From Brevundimonas sp. (GTDB taxonomy: Bacteria > Pseudomonadota > Alphaproteobacteria > Caulobacterales > Caulobacteraceae): a DNA stretch of 41,456 bases. The stretch's first letter is position 1. Every line of letters starts with the position of its first letter. The stretch spans positions 1 through 41,456 of the forward strand of contig NZ_JAIYCP010000029.1 of NCBI RefSeq assembly GCF_027487935.1, written 5' to 3'. The position numbers and the translations under genes are program-made. The notes under the pieces are model-generated. The model worked only from the letters and a program-made list of their open reading frames with translations. It ran no database searches and was not told the DNA's origin. Positions 9,829-17,717 of this stretch are shown here, piece after piece.

Positions 9829-10806
9829 ATGACCGTGGCCTGGGACCGGACCCTTCTCGTCGGTGACGTCGGCGGAACCAACGCCCGCTTTGCCCTGGCC
9901 CATATGGTCGAGGGTCGGCCGGTGCTTGAGCACCATCAGAGCTTTCCGGCGTCCGAGCATCCGACCTTCCTCGGCGGCGTGAAGGCCTTTCTCGACGGCT
10001 GTGACATCAAGCCGACGGGCGGCGTCCTCGCCGTGGCGGGCCCGGTCACTGACGGCGAGATCGACCTGACCAATTCGCCCTGGCGGGTGTCCGAGGCCGA
10101 ACTGCAGACCCTCGGCCTGAATCCGGTCCGGCTGATCAATGATTTCGAGGCCCTGGCCTGGGGCGCACCTGTCGTTCCGGCGGACCAGCTCGCCTCGCTC
10201 GGCGGCCCCGCCGCGGGCGATCCCCATGCCGCCATCGCCGTCCTCGGCCCGGGCACCGGCTTCGGCGTTTCGGCCCTCGCCCGGGACGACCAGGGACGGG
10301 AAATCGCCATGCCGACCGAGGGCGGCCATGCCTGTTTCGCACCCGGAGACCCCATCGAGGACGAGATCCTGCGCATCCTGCGTCGCCGCTATGAGCGCGT
10401 CTCGATCGAGCGACTGATCTGCGGACCAGGCCTGTTGAACATGCATCGTGCCCTCGCCGAGATCGACGGGCGTGAGACCCATATCGACGACCCGGCCCAG
10501 ATCACCGCCGAGGCGCTCGAGACCCCCAACAGCCACTGCGGGGCCACCCTGGCCCGGTTCTGCGCCATCCTCGGCGCCGTGGCCGGAGACATCGCCCTGA
10601 CCACCGGTGCCCGCGGCGGGGTCTATATCGCCGGCGGCATCGCCCCTCGCATCCTGCCCTTCCTCAAGGCCAGCCCGTTTCGCGAGCGGTTCGAACGCAA
10701 GGGCCGGTTCCAGGACTATATGGCGGCCATCCCCACCCAGGTGATCCTGCACAAACACGCCGCCCTGCTGGGCGCGGCCCGGGTCGCCTTCGCGTCAGAG
10801 GGCTGA
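9829..10806 (+). CDS. glk: Glucokinase
   Basis: Phosphorylates free glucose with ATP, feeding Zwf. 325 residues. It belongs to the bacterial Glk family (not ROK): phosphate-1 loop LLVGDVGGTNARFALA, VLAVAGPV, the sugar-contact INDFEALAWG, phosphate-2 GPGTGFGVS and TEGGHACFAPGDP with the catalytic-side residues. ATG 9829 has AAAGGA 8 nt before it and sits 16 nt after edd. An in-frame ATG inside edd at 9766 would add a meaningless extension. It is the last gene of the plus-strand his/ED block; its stop codon lies in the left arm of a terminator stem. Confidence 0.94.
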   Translation: MTVAWDRTLLVGDVGGTNARFALAHMVEGRPVLEHHQSFPASEHPTFLGGVKAFLDGCDIKPTGGVLAVAGPVTDGEIDLTNSPWRVSEAELQTLGLNPVRLINDFEALAWGAPVVPADQLASLGGPAAGDPHAAIAVLGPGTGFGVSALARDDQGREIAMPTEGGHACFAPGDPIEDEILRILRRRYERVSIERLICGPGLLNMHRALAEIDGRETHIDDPAQITAEALETPNSHCGATLARFCAILGAVAGDIALTTGARGGVYIAGGIAPRILPFLKASPFRERFERKGRFQDYMAAIPTQVILHKHAALLGAARVAFASEG

Positions 10807-10817
10807 TCCTCAGCCCT
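10799..10817. terminator. Bidirectional terminator-like hairpin between convergent glk and DUF1295 gene
   Basis: Perfect 8-bp inverted repeat AGGGCTGA-TCC-TCAGCCCT with a 3-nt loop. TTCTTC follows on the plus strand. The glk TGA stop is in the left arm and the stop of the opposing gene is in the right arm. The uridine tract is weak, so efficiency is uncertain. Confidence 0.6.
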
Positions 10818-11613
10818 TCTTCGGCGGCCAGGGAATGAAGGCGCTGGTCCGGCGGACATAGTCGGCATAGCCCGGCCGCGAAGCGTGAATGACCTTTTCC
10901 GTGATGCCGATCCCCGACCATTTGGTCAGGGTGAAGGTCAGGAACAGCGGTCCCGCAATGGCCCACAGCCCCGGTCCGGTCTCGGCGGCGATCAGGAACA
11001 GCCCCCACCAGACGCAGGCGTCGCCGAAATAGTTGGGGTGGCGGGTGTATTTCCAAAGGCCGGTGTCCAGCACCTTGCCCTTGTTGGCCGGATTGTTGCG
11101 GAAGGCCGTCAGCTGGGCGTCGCCGATGCTCTCGAAGCCGATGCCGATCACCGCCAGCACCGCCCCCGCCCAGCCGATCCAGCCCACCGCCGGCTCAAGG
11201 GCGACCTGACCCAGTTGCACCGGCAGGGAGGTCAGCCAGGCCAGCACCGCCTGCGGCACAAACACCACCAGCAGCGCCGTCTTGCCGAAGCCCCAGCCAC
11301 GGTTGGTTTCCATCCGGGCCAGCAGGTTCAGATAACGGCCATCGGCCCCATGCGCGCGCCAGCGGCGATAGAGGTGCCAGCCCAGCCGCAGGGCCCAGAC
11401 CCCGACCAGCCACATCAGCAGCCATTTGCGCGTCGGATCACCCTCGGTCCGCGGAAAGGTGACCAGGGCCAGAAACAGCATCGCCATGGGCCAGACGGCG
11501 TCGATGAAGCTGACGTCCCTGACCTTCAGGGAAACCAGCCACAGGCCGGTCATGACCGCGATGATGAGGGCAAGGTTCAGGCCCAGCAGGGCGAGGATGT
11601 CGATCAGGCTCAT
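10810..11613 (-). CDS. DUF1295 family membrane protein (steroid 5-alpha-reductase-like fold)
   Basis: 267 residues and highly hydrophobic, with about six to seven membrane segments: N-terminal LLGLNLALIIAVMTGLWLV, then VWPMAMLFLALVTF, LLVVFVPQAVLAWL, WAGAVLAVIGIGF and ALWAIAGPLFLTFTL-like stretches. The C-terminal signature TGLWKYTRHPNYFGDACVWWG matches DUF1295 and the NADPH-binding end of steroid reductase/isoprenylcysteine methyltransferase-like proteins. The substrate cannot be told from sequence. It is the last gene of the minus-strand block and converges on glk with 3 nt between stops. The ATG at 11613 is 41 nt past the stop of the upstream lipoprotein gene. Confidence 0.8.
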   Translation of the reverse strand: MSLIDILALLGLNLALIIAVMTGLWLVSLKVRDVSFIDAVWPMAMLFLALVTFPRTEGDPTRKWLLMWLVGVWALRLGWHLYRRWRAHGADGRYLNLLARMETNRGWGFGKTALLVVFVPQAVLAWLTSLPVQLGQVALEPAVGWIGWAGAVLAVIGIGFESIGDAQLTAFRNNPANKGKVLDTGLWKYTRHPNYFGDACVWWGLFLIAAETGPGLWAIAGPLFLTFTLTKWSGIGITEKVIHASRPGYADYVRRTSAFIPWPPKKG

Positions 11614-11654
11614 GTCTCAGATACGTCCCTGGCTGAGGATTGGCTTCAAGGCCT

Positions 11655-12062
11655 TCAGTCGACGCAGAGGGTGGCCTCGGCCTTGCCGCCCTCGACGGTG
11701 GTATAGCAGCCGAACCGGCTGCTGTTGATCTGGCATTGGCCCACCGCCGGGGCTCCGGCGGCCGGCGGATTGGCCACATCCCCGACACGGCAGTCGCCGG
11801 CGCAGTCGTCACCGTCGGTGCAGCGCCGGCCGGCGTCGGCATAGGTGATCACGCATCGCACGCTCTGCATCCGGCCCTGGGGCAGCATCTTGCCGCCGGC
11901 GCGCGCGCAGGCCGCCGCATCCTCACTGCCGGCCACGGACGGGCCAATCACAGTCTGGCCTGCGGGCACGATTGCTGCGATCTCCGTCGGTCCATCGCTT
12001 GCCGGCATCGGCTGGCAGGCAGCCGTCAGGACCGCCGCCGCCGCAATCAGAATCCGCTTCAT
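11655..12062 (-). CDS. Small cysteine-rich putative lipoprotein
   Basis: 135 residues from ATG 12062, which overlaps the hmgA stop as ATGA. The N-terminus is a signal peptide with a lipobox-like LTAAC (Cys16), although -3 is Thr rather than Leu. The mature part has about eight further cysteines spaced as pairs (AAAC, VRC, RRC, DDC, GDC, GQC, FGC, TLC), which suggests a disulfide-bonded periplasmic domain. It ends with [13 protein letters not shown] do not recognise a named family with confidence. A longer reading from 12137 would run inside hmgA and lose the signal peptide at the start, so I reject it. Coupling to hmgA does not by itself imply a catabolic role. Confidence 0.72.
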   Translation of the reverse strand: MKRILIAAAAVLTAACQPMPASDGPTEIAAIVPAGQTVIGPSVAGSEDAAACARAGGKMLPQGRMQSVRCVITYADAGRRCTDGDDCAGDCRVGDVANPPAAGAPAVGQCQINSSRFGCYTTVEGGKAEATLCVD

Positions 12063-13357
12063 GTCACCTGGCCCTTTTCGAAGCCTGTCCAGACGTCGTC
12101 GTAGTCCAACTGCATGGTCGGTGAGGTTTGTGCCCATTCCGTGGTCCGGATCGGGGCGCGGGTCTCGAACATGAAGGCCAGGGTGTTCTCGATCTTGACC
12201 GGCTTGAGCTCGGCGGCGACCGCCTTGTCATAGCTGGCCTGATCCGGCCCGTGGCCGCTCATACAGTTGTGCAGCGAGGCCCCGCCCGGCGCGAACCCGC
12301 CCTCCTTGGCGTCATACTCGCCGGTCACCAGCCCCATGAATTCGCTCATGACGTTCCGGTGGAACCAGGGCGGGCGGAAGGTGTCCTCGCCCACCATCCA
12401 GCGCGGCGGGAAGATGACGAAGTCGCAGTTGGCCGTTCCGGGCGTATCGCTGGGCGAGGTCAGGACGGTGAAGATGGACGGGTCCGGATGGTCGAAACTG
12501 ACCGTGCCGATCGTGTTGAACCGGGCAGTGTCGTATTTGTAGGGGGCGTAGTTTCCATGCCAGCCGACCACATCCAGCGGCGAATGCTGGAAAGTCGTCG
12601 ACCACAGCCGCCCGCCGTATTTCTGTACGCACTCCGTCGGCCGATCGATGTCCTCGAAGGCTGCCACCGGCGTCTGGAAGTCGCGGGAATTGGCCAGGCC
12701 GTTCGAGCCGATTGGCCCCAGGTCCGGCAGGCGGAACAGGGCGCCGTAGTTCTCGCAGACATAGCCGCGGATCGGCCCGGAACATTCCACCCGGAACCGC
12801 ACCCCGCGCGGAATGACCACGATCTCGCCCGGCTTGGCGTCAATCCGCCCCATTTCGGTGACGAAGGCCTGGTCGCCGTGCTGAGGCACGATCAGCAACT
12901 CGCCGTCGGCGCAGTAGAAGACTCGGTCCACCATCGACCGGTTGGCCGCATACAGATGAATGCCGACGCCCGACAGGGCCTCCGCATCGCCGGTGCCGCC
13001 ATAGGTGATCAGCCCCTCGACCCAGTCGGTCGGCGCGGTCGGCAGCGGCAGCGGATCCCAGCGCATCCGGTTCGGCGACGGCGGCGCATCATGGAAGGGT
13101 CCGGTCCGCACCAGCCCCTGGGCGAACGGCCTGTAGGCCGGGTGCTGGGCGCTCGGCCGCAGCCGGTACAGCCAGGACCGCCGGTTCTCGCTGCGCGGGG
13201 CCGTGAACGCCGTCCCCGACAGCTGCTCCGCATACAGCCCCATCGGCACCCGTTGCGGCGAGTTCCGGCCCTCCGGCAAGGCACCGGGCACGGCCTCGGT
13301 CGCGAAATGATTGCCGAAGCCGGACTGGTATTGAGGCGCGTTGGCTCGCGTCGTCAT
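12059..13357 (-). CDS. hmgA: Homogentisate 1,2-dioxygenase
   Basis: Opens the ring of homogentisate to maleylacetoacetate in tyrosine/phenylalanine catabolism, using Fe(II). 432 residues. Seen: N-terminal [33 protein letters not shown], and in the C-terminal half [16 protein letters not shown] (His and Glu iron ligands), [20 protein letters not shown] (third ligand His). These match the family pattern closely. ATG 13357 has GGGAGA upstream. No maiA or fahA homologue is present in the window, so the rest of the pathway must be elsewhere. A lipoprotein gene lies upstream and another overlaps its 3' end. Confidence 0.95.
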   Translation of the reverse strand: MTTRANAPQYQSGFGNHFATEAVPGALPEGRNSPQRVPMGLYAEQLSGTAFTAPRSENRRSWLYRLRPSAQHPAYRPFAQGLVRTGPFHDAPPSPNRMRWDPLPLPTAPTDWVEGLITYGGTGDAEALSGVGIHLYAANRSMVDRVFYCADGELLIVPQHGDQAFVTEMGRIDAKPGEIVVIPRGVRFRVECSGPIRGYVCENYGALFRLPDLGPIGSNGLANSRDFQTPVAAFEDIDRPTECVQKYGGRLWSTTFQHSPLDVVGWHGNYAPYKYDTARFNTIGTVSFDHPDPSIFTVLTSPSDTPGTANCDFVIFPPRWMVGEDTFRPPWFHRNVMSEFMGLVTGEYDAKEGGFAPGGASLHNCMSGHGPDQASYDKAVAAELKPVKIENTLAFMFETRAPIRTTEWAQTSPTMQLDYDDVWTGFEKGQVT

Positions 13358-13383
13358 GGCAAAAGTCTCCCGTAACAGGAGGT

Positions 13384-13731
13384 TTAGCGGCGCCCGGTCA
13401 CGCCGTCACCTTCGCTCGCATCATTCGTCTCATCGGGCTTCAATCGAAACGAAAAGCCAATGCGTTGACCCTCCACGATACCGAGAGTGTTTGATCGGGT
13501 CTGACGCTCCGACATCATCGCGGCAAGGCGCTCTGCCCGCCGGCGCGCTTCGGCGGTTTCGGGCGTTACAGACTCCACCCGGCATCGGGTGGCCATCATG
13601 CCGAGCGAGTCTTCTCGTCGAACGCATTCCAGCATGACAAGCGGCCGGTCGTCTGAAACCTGTGCAAAGCTTGGCTGCGGCGAGCTCGCGCACCCGACCA
13701 GAAACGTCGCCGCAAAGATCAGAACTCTCAT
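13384..13731 (-). CDS. Putative lipoprotein of unknown function
   Basis: 115 residues with a clear lipoprotein signal: a short basic start, hydrophobic FAATFLVGC, lipobox LVGC with the acylated Cys14, then ASSPQPS. The mature part has one further cysteine pair (LEC, TRC), an arginine-rich helix around residues 60-75 and an acidic tail. No family is recognised. ATG 13731 has an AGGAGG Shine-Dalgarno 10-12 nt upstream. It lies between the acyl-CoA dehydrogenase gene (19 nt) and hmgA (26 nt) on the same strand, so it may be co-transcribed. Confidence 0.65.
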   Translation of the reverse strand: MRVLIFAATFLVGCASSPQPSFAQVSDDRPLVMLECVRREDSLGMMATRCRVESVTPETAEARRRAERLAAMMSERQTRSNTLGIVEGQRIGFSFRLKPDETNDASEGDGVTGRR

Positions 13732-13750
13732 CGCCCTGCGCTCCTCCTGG

Positions 13751-14869
13751 TCAGAACCCCTGCGCCCGCGCCATCCTCTCCTGATGGAACCCCGCGTCGC
13801 CCAGCAGTTCGTTCAGCACCCGCACCCGCTTCATGAACAGGCCGACGTCATATTCGTCGGTCATGCCGACGCCGCCGTGCATCTGCACCGCCTCCTGCAC
13901 CGCCAGTTCGGCGACGCGACCAGCCTTGGCCTTGGCCACCGAGACCCGCAGGGCCGCATCCGGTCGATCGGAATCCAGCGCCGTCAGCGCCCCCATCACC
14001 GCCGCCCGTGCGATCTCGATCTCGCTGAACAAATGCGCCGAGCGATGCTGCAGGGCCTGGAACTCGCCGATCAGTTTGCCGAACTGTTTGCGGGTGCGCA
14101 GATAGGCCATGGTCGTCTGGAAGGCCTGATCCCCGGCCCCGTTCAGCGACGCCGCCGCGCAGGCCCGGCCGAGGTTCAGCGCGCCCTCCAGCAGGGCCTC
14201 GCCGCCATCGACCGACCCGATCACGGCATCCGCATCGACCTCGACATCCGTCAGGGTCACCCGCGAGGCATTGTGCGCATCGACCATGACCGTCCGCTCG
14301 ATCCCGACCCCTGCCGTCTTCGGATCAACGAGGAACAGGCTCAGCCCGTTCTCGGTCAGGGCCGCCACGATCAGGGCGTCGGCCACATGGCCGTCCAGCA
14401 CGAAGCCCTTGGCCCCGTTCAGCTTGAACCCGTTGCCCGACCGCTCCGCCACGGTCGCGATCCGCGACGGCGCATGCTTGGGCCCCTCGTCCACCGCCAG
14501 CGAGACGATCGCCTCGCCTGCCGCAATCCGCGGCAGCCAGGCCGCCTGCTGTTCCGCCGAGCCGCCCTTCAGCACCGTCGCCGACAGCACCCCCGAGCCG
14601 AGGAAGGGTGACGGCGTCAGCGTCCGGCCCAGAGCCTCGGCCATCACCCCGGCCTCGACCGCGCCGAGGCCCGAGCCGCCATGCTCCTCAGGGATGATGA
14701 CCCCCGCGAACCCCATCTCTCCGAACGCCCGCCACAGATCGCGCGACACGCCGTCCGCATCCCTGGAGTCGCGCAGTTTGCGCAGGTGCGCGATCGGCGC
14801 GTGCTCGTTCAGGAAGCCGTCGGCGGCCTCCTTCAGCATCGTCTGTTCTTCGGTCAGGATCAGGGGCAT
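13751..14869 (-). CDS. Acyl-CoA dehydrogenase family protein, likely non-catalytic or partner subunit
   Basis: 372 residues from ATG 14869 (AGAAGAGG upstream); the longer reading to 14986 would translate a palindromic repeat and is rejected. The ACAD fold is visible: N-terminal LTEEQTMLKEAADGFL, GFAGVIIPEEHGGSGLG, a middle beta domain, and a C-terminal helix domain with YLRTRKQFGKLIGEFQALQH and VQMHGGVGMTDEYDVGLF. The usual catalytic-Glu segment (YEGTSE-like) is missing; the end reads VLNELLGDAGFH. This pattern is known from the smaller subunit of heterotetrameric ACADs such as the FadE pairs of mycobacteria. With the second ACAD at 15032, which has the Glu motif, I infer an alpha2beta2 enzyme. 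The substrate is unknown. Confidence 0.82.
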   Translation of the reverse strand: MPLILTEEQTMLKEAADGFLNEHAPIAHLRKLRDSRDADGVSRDLWRAFGEMGFAGVIIPEEHGGSGLGAVEAGVMAEALGRTLTPSPFLGSGVLSATVLKGGSAEQQAAWLPRIAAGEAIVSLAVDEGPKHAPSRIATVAERSGNGFKLNGAKGFVLDGHVADALIVAALTENGLSLFLVDPKTAGVGIERTVMVDAHNASRVTLTDVEVDADAVIGSVDGGEALLEGALNLGRACAAASLNGAGDQAFQTTMAYLRTRKQFGKLIGEFQALQHRSAHLFSEIEIARAAVMGALTALDSDRPDAALRVSVAKAKAGRVAELAVQEAVQMHGGVGMTDEYDVGLFMKRVRVLNELLGDAGFHQERMARAQGF

Positions 14870-14890
14870 TGCCGCCTCTTCTTTCTCGTC

Positions 14891-15018
14891 GTCATCCTCG
14901 GGCTTGACCCGAGGATCAGATTGTCCGTCGCACGGTGATGGGACGCCATTCCGTGTCTTGATCGTTCGCCACCGCGCTTTCCCCATCGTCCGGCCCTCGG
15001 GTCAAGCCCGAGGGTGAC
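14891..15018. repeat. Inverted pair of palindromic intergenic repeats
   Basis: Two copies of a 27-bp palindromic unit with core CCTCGGGCTTGACCCGAGG lie head to head at 14891-14917 and 14992-15018 (24 of 27 positions match after reverse complement). They enclose 74 bp containing GGGACGCCAT, which also occurs in the repeat at 29450. Each unit is itself a hairpin and the pair can form a larger stem, like BIME-type elements. It fills the gap between the two acyl-CoA dehydrogenase genes. Confidence 0.8.
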
Positions 15019-15031
15019 GGCGGGTAGTTGG

Positions 15032-16216
15032 TCACGCCCCCGGCAGCTGAAGCAGGTGTTTGGCGATGATGTTCAGCTGAACCTCGCTGGTCCCGCCCTC
15101 GATGGAATTGGCCTTGGTCCGCAGCCAGTCGCGCGCCGCCTTGCCGCCGCGCGACCGCTCGCCTTCCCACTCCAGCGCGTCTGACCCGCCCGCCGCCATC
15201 AGCAGCTCGTGCCGACGCTTGTTCAGCTCCGAGCCATAGTATTTCAGCATGGAGGCGATGGCCGGATGGGCCTGGCCCACCTTCACCTGATCCCCGGCCC
15301 GCTCCATGGCCAGACGGAAGGCGGCGGCATCGATCTCCATCTCGGCGATCCGGGCCCGGAGCATGCCGTCATCCAGCCGGCCCTCGTCGTCCATCCCGAT
15401 CGAGCCGGTCGCGACCTGGCCCAGCGGTCGCCCGCCGCCCAGCTCGCCCATGGCCCCGATCATGGTCCGCTCATGGGCCAGCAGATATTTGGCCACGTCC
15501 CAGCCGCGGTTCAGTGTCCCGACGAGGTTTTCCTTCTCCACCCGCACGTCGTCGAAAAAGGTCTCGCAGAACGGGCTCTTGCCGCTGATCAGGGTGATCG
15601 GCCGGGTCGAAACTCCCTTCGTCGCCATGTCAATCAGGACGAAGGAGATGCCCAGGTGTTTGGAGGCCTCGGGGTCGGTCCGTACCAGGCAGAAGATCCA
15701 GTCGGCCTTGTCGGCATAGGAGGTCCAGACCTTCTGGCCGTTGACGATCCAGTGGTCGCCGCGATCCTCCGCCCGGGTCTGAAGCCCCGCCAGATCGGAC
15801 CCCGCGCCCGGCTCGGAATAGCCCTGGCACCAGCGGATCTCGCCGCGCACGATTTCGGGCAGAAAACGCTTCTTCTGGGCCTCGGTGCCGAAGGCCAGCA
15901 AGGCCGGGCCCAGCATCCAGACACCGAAGCTGGCCAGGGGCGGCTGGGCATCGATGCGGCGCATCTCGGAATGCAGCACCTTGGCCTGTTCGCGGCTCAG
16001 CCCCCCGCCGCCGTATTCGGCCGGCCATTCCGGCGCAGTCCAGCCCTTTGCGCCCATCCGGTCGAGCCAGATCTTGTGCGCCGGCGTCGGATAGACAGCG
16101 TTGCGCCCGCCCCAGACCCGGTCCTCGTCGCTCTCCACCGGCCCGCGGCATTCCGCCGGGCAGTTGGCTTCAAGCCAGGCGCGCGTCTCCGCGCGGAAGG
16201 TGTCGAGTTCGGTCAT
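15032..16216 (-). CDS. Acyl-CoA dehydrogenase (FadE-type, catalytic)
   Basis: 394 residues. It shows an N-terminal helical domain with GWTAPEWPAEYGGGGLS, the FAD/substrate segment CQGYSEPGAGSDLAGLQT, GDHWIVNGQKVWTSYAD, the ERTMIGA helix and the C-terminal NSIEGGTSEVQLNIIAKHLL with the catalytic Glu region. This set is typical of FadE17/FadE29-like ACADs that oxidise bulky or side-chain acyl-CoA thioesters, but the substrate cannot be read from sequence. ATG 16216 follows GGAGGA. The smaller ACAD gene lies downstream on the same strand, 162 nt away across a repeat. Confidence 0.9.
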   Translation of the reverse strand: MTELDTFRAETRAWLEANCPAECRGPVESDEDRVWGGRNAVYPTPAHKIWLDRMGAKGWTAPEWPAEYGGGGLSREQAKVLHSEMRRIDAQPPLASFGVWMLGPALLAFGTEAQKKRFLPEIVRGEIRWCQGYSEPGAGSDLAGLQTRAEDRGDHWIVNGQKVWTSYADKADWIFCLVRTDPEASKHLGISFVLIDMATKGVSTRPITLISGKSPFCETFFDDVRVEKENLVGTLNRGWDVAKYLLAHERTMIGAMGELGGGRPLGQVATGSIGMDDEGRLDDGMLRARIAEMEIDAAAFRLAMERAGDQVKVGQAHPAIASMLKYYGSELNKRRHELLMAAGGSDALEWEGERSRGGKAARDWLRTKANSIEGGTSEVQLNIIAKHLLQLPGA

Positions 16217-16271
16217 GGCGTCCTCCGTGGGGGAGCTTTAGCAGCGATTCCGCGGTGACGCAGCGTCAGCG

Positions 16272-16412
16272 TCTCCTCCCTGTTGCGAAGCAATGGGGAG
16301 GGGGACCATGCGAAGCATGGTGGAGGGGGGCCGCGCCGCCGATCTACCCCTCCGTCGCGGCGCGACGCCGCGCCGCGCCACCTCCCCATTCGCTGCGCGA
16401 ACAGGGAGGAGA
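16272..16412. repeat. 141-bp palindromic element with 13-bp terminal inverted repeats
   Basis: The ends TCTCCTCCCTGTT (16272-16284) and AACAGGGAGGAGA (16400-16412) are exact inverses. Inside are three small hairpins: TTGC-GAA-GCAA, ACCATGC-GAA-GCATGGT (16305-16321) and TTCGC-TGC-GCGAA. It has no coding capacity. It looks like a non-autonomous mobile or REP-like unit of the type common between genes in Alphaproteobacteria. It lies between the genes at 15032 and 16417. Confidence 0.8.
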
Positions 16413-16416
16413 CCCG

Positions 16417-16668
16417 CTATTTCGGCAGAAACGGGGAGAAGGTGATGACCGTGAAGGTGTCGCGGATATTGGCCCGGGTCTGCACCGACTTCGTCACGAA
16501 GGTGCCGATGTCCATGTCCCGGGGCAGCTGGAATTTGGCCAGCAGGTCGTACTGGCCCGAGGTCGAATAGACCTCCGATACATATTCGACATTGTCCACC
16601 ATATCGGCCGCCACATCGTTGGCGTGGCCCAGCTCGCATTTGATGAAGACGAAGATGGCGGTCATCAT
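16417..16668 (-). CDS. Stand-alone Lrp/AsnC ligand-binding (RAM) domain protein
   Basis: 83 residues. It reads as only the C-terminal effector domain of Lrp/AsnC regulators: a first strand AIFVFIKCEL, helix with VADMVDNVEYVSEVYSTSG, then QYDLLAKFQL, DIGTFVTKSVQTRANIRDT and a last strand FTVITFSP. There is no helix-turn-helix part and no room for one upstream. Solo RAM-domain proteins are known; they form beta-alpha dimers and may bind amino acids or modify full-length Lrp proteins. The start is ATG 16668 with GGAG upstream; ATG 16665 is equivalent. It heads the minus-strand block. Confidence 0.82.
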   Translation of the reverse strand: MMTAIFVFIKCELGHANDVAADMVDNVEYVSEVYSTSGQYDLLAKFQLPRDMDIGTFVTKSVQTRANIRDTFTVITFSPFLPK

Positions 16669-16686
16669 GGCGGCGGCTCCGGTTCG

Positions 16687-16852
16687 AGGTCGTAGGGCTT
16701 AGGTCGTAGGGCTTAGGTCGTAGGGCTTAGGTCTTAGGGCTTAGTTCGCCGACGAACCAGCCACCACCGACGCGAGCCCCCCTCGAATTTCTATGCCCCA
16801 AGACCCAAGCCCTAAGCCCCAAGCCCCAAGCCCCAAGCCCCAAGCCAAGCCC
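16687..16852. repeat. Inverted heptamer arrays (telomere-like GGGCTTA/TAAGCCC)
   Basis: Left arm: four tandem 14-mers, three exact copies of AGGTCGTAGGGCTT plus one with a single change (16687-16742). Right arm: heptamers AAGACCC, AAGCCCT and four AAGCCCC in a row (16800-16841), with partial units to 16852. The reverse complement of the left 14-mer is AAGCCCT+ACGACCT, so both arms are built from 7-bp units and are largely complementary across a 57-bp spacer. The right arm is translated as the N-terminus of the hydrolase at 16793 (PSPKPQA repeated). Confidence 0.85.
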
Positions 16853-17662
16853 TTGAACCTCGAAGCCCAATACAACAACCGCGCCCTCGTGCCCGACCAT
16901 CCGGCCGTGATGCAGCGCTGGCGCGAGACCGCCGAGGCTGCCCGCGCGGCGCATCCGCCGCTGGAAATCGCCTACGGCCCCGGCGCACGTGAGGTCATGG
17001 ACCTGTTCGAGGCCGCGCCCGGTGCCCCGGTCGCCGCCTTCCTGCACGGCGGCTATTGGCAGGCGCTGGACAAGAGCTGGTTCTCCGGTCTCGCCCCGGC
17101 ACTGCTCGCCCACGGTGTCAGCCTCGCGATTCCCTCCTACGATCTCTGCCCCGCCGTCCGCCTCGGCACCATCCTGCGCCAGGTCCGGGTCGCCGTCGAA
17201 GCCGTTCGGGCACGCACCGGCACCCGGCCCGTCGTCTTCGGCCACTCCGCCGGCGGCCATATGGCCGCCTGTATGCTGTCCGAGGGCCGCGCCTCGGCGG
17301 CCGTAGCCATCAGCGGCGTCTTCGACCTGGCCCCTCTGATCCCGACCTCCCTGAACACCGCGCTCGATCTGGACGAACGCGAGGCCGCCGCCCTTTCACC
17401 GATCCATTGGCCGATCCCCAACGGTTCGACTCCGGGCGGTACAGTTCTGGATTGCCTGGTCGGCGGCGACGAAAGCCCGGAATTCCTGCGCCAGTCCCGC
17501 ATGATGGCCGACCACTGGGCCGCCCATGGCGTCGAGGCCCGATACGAGGCCCTGTCCGGCCTCAACCACTTCACCGTGCTCGATCCGATGTTCGATTCAG
17601 ACAGTGAGACCACCCGTCGCATCGCGGCGCTCGCGAAGCTTGACCACAAGCAGATTCGATAG
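16793..17662 (+). CDS. Alpha/beta hydrolase, kynurenine formamidase-like
   Basis: 289 residues from ATG 16793. The core has the oxyanion motif HGGYW (85-89), nucleophile elbow GHSAGG (Ser152), a late Asp in GGDES and the catalytic His in LNHFTVLDP, as in arylformamidase/KynB-like hydrolases that cleave N-formylkynurenine. The first ~20 residues, with PSPKPQA in tandem, are encoded by the heptamer array and are low complexity. Homology-like sequence begins at LNLEAQYNNRALVP, so the ancestral start may be TTG 16853. No other kynurenine-pathway gene is near, so the substrate is uncertain. It is divergent from the RAM-domain gene. Confidence 0.78.
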   Translation: MPQDPSPKPQAPSPKPQAKPLNLEAQYNNRALVPDHPAVMQRWRETAEAARAAHPPLEIAYGPGAREVMDLFEAAPGAPVAAFLHGGYWQALDKSWFSGLAPALLAHGVSLAIPSYDLCPAVRLGTILRQVRVAVEAVRARTGTRPVVFGHSAGGHMAACMLSEGRASAAVAISGVFDLAPLIPTSLNTALDLDEREAAALSPIHWPIPNGSTPGGTVLDCLVGGDESPEFLRQSRMMADHWAAHGVEARYEALSGLNHFTVLDPMFDSDSETTRRIAALAKLDHKQIR

Positions 17663-17717
17663 TCTTCAGGCCCGGACGGCGACCCGTTCGGGACGCTGGA
17701 TTTCTTGCAGAGTGCTC

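Noticed and set aside
14870..14986. N-terminal extension of the acyl-CoA dehydrogenase (start at 14986)
   Set aside because: It would translate the palindromic repeat; ATG 14869 has a ribosome-binding site and begins the family-like sequence.
16687..16852. Telomere or G-quadruplex telomeric tract
   Set aside because: The GGGCTTA units resemble telomeric heptamers, but they are internal, form opposed arrays, and no linear-replicon gene is nearby.
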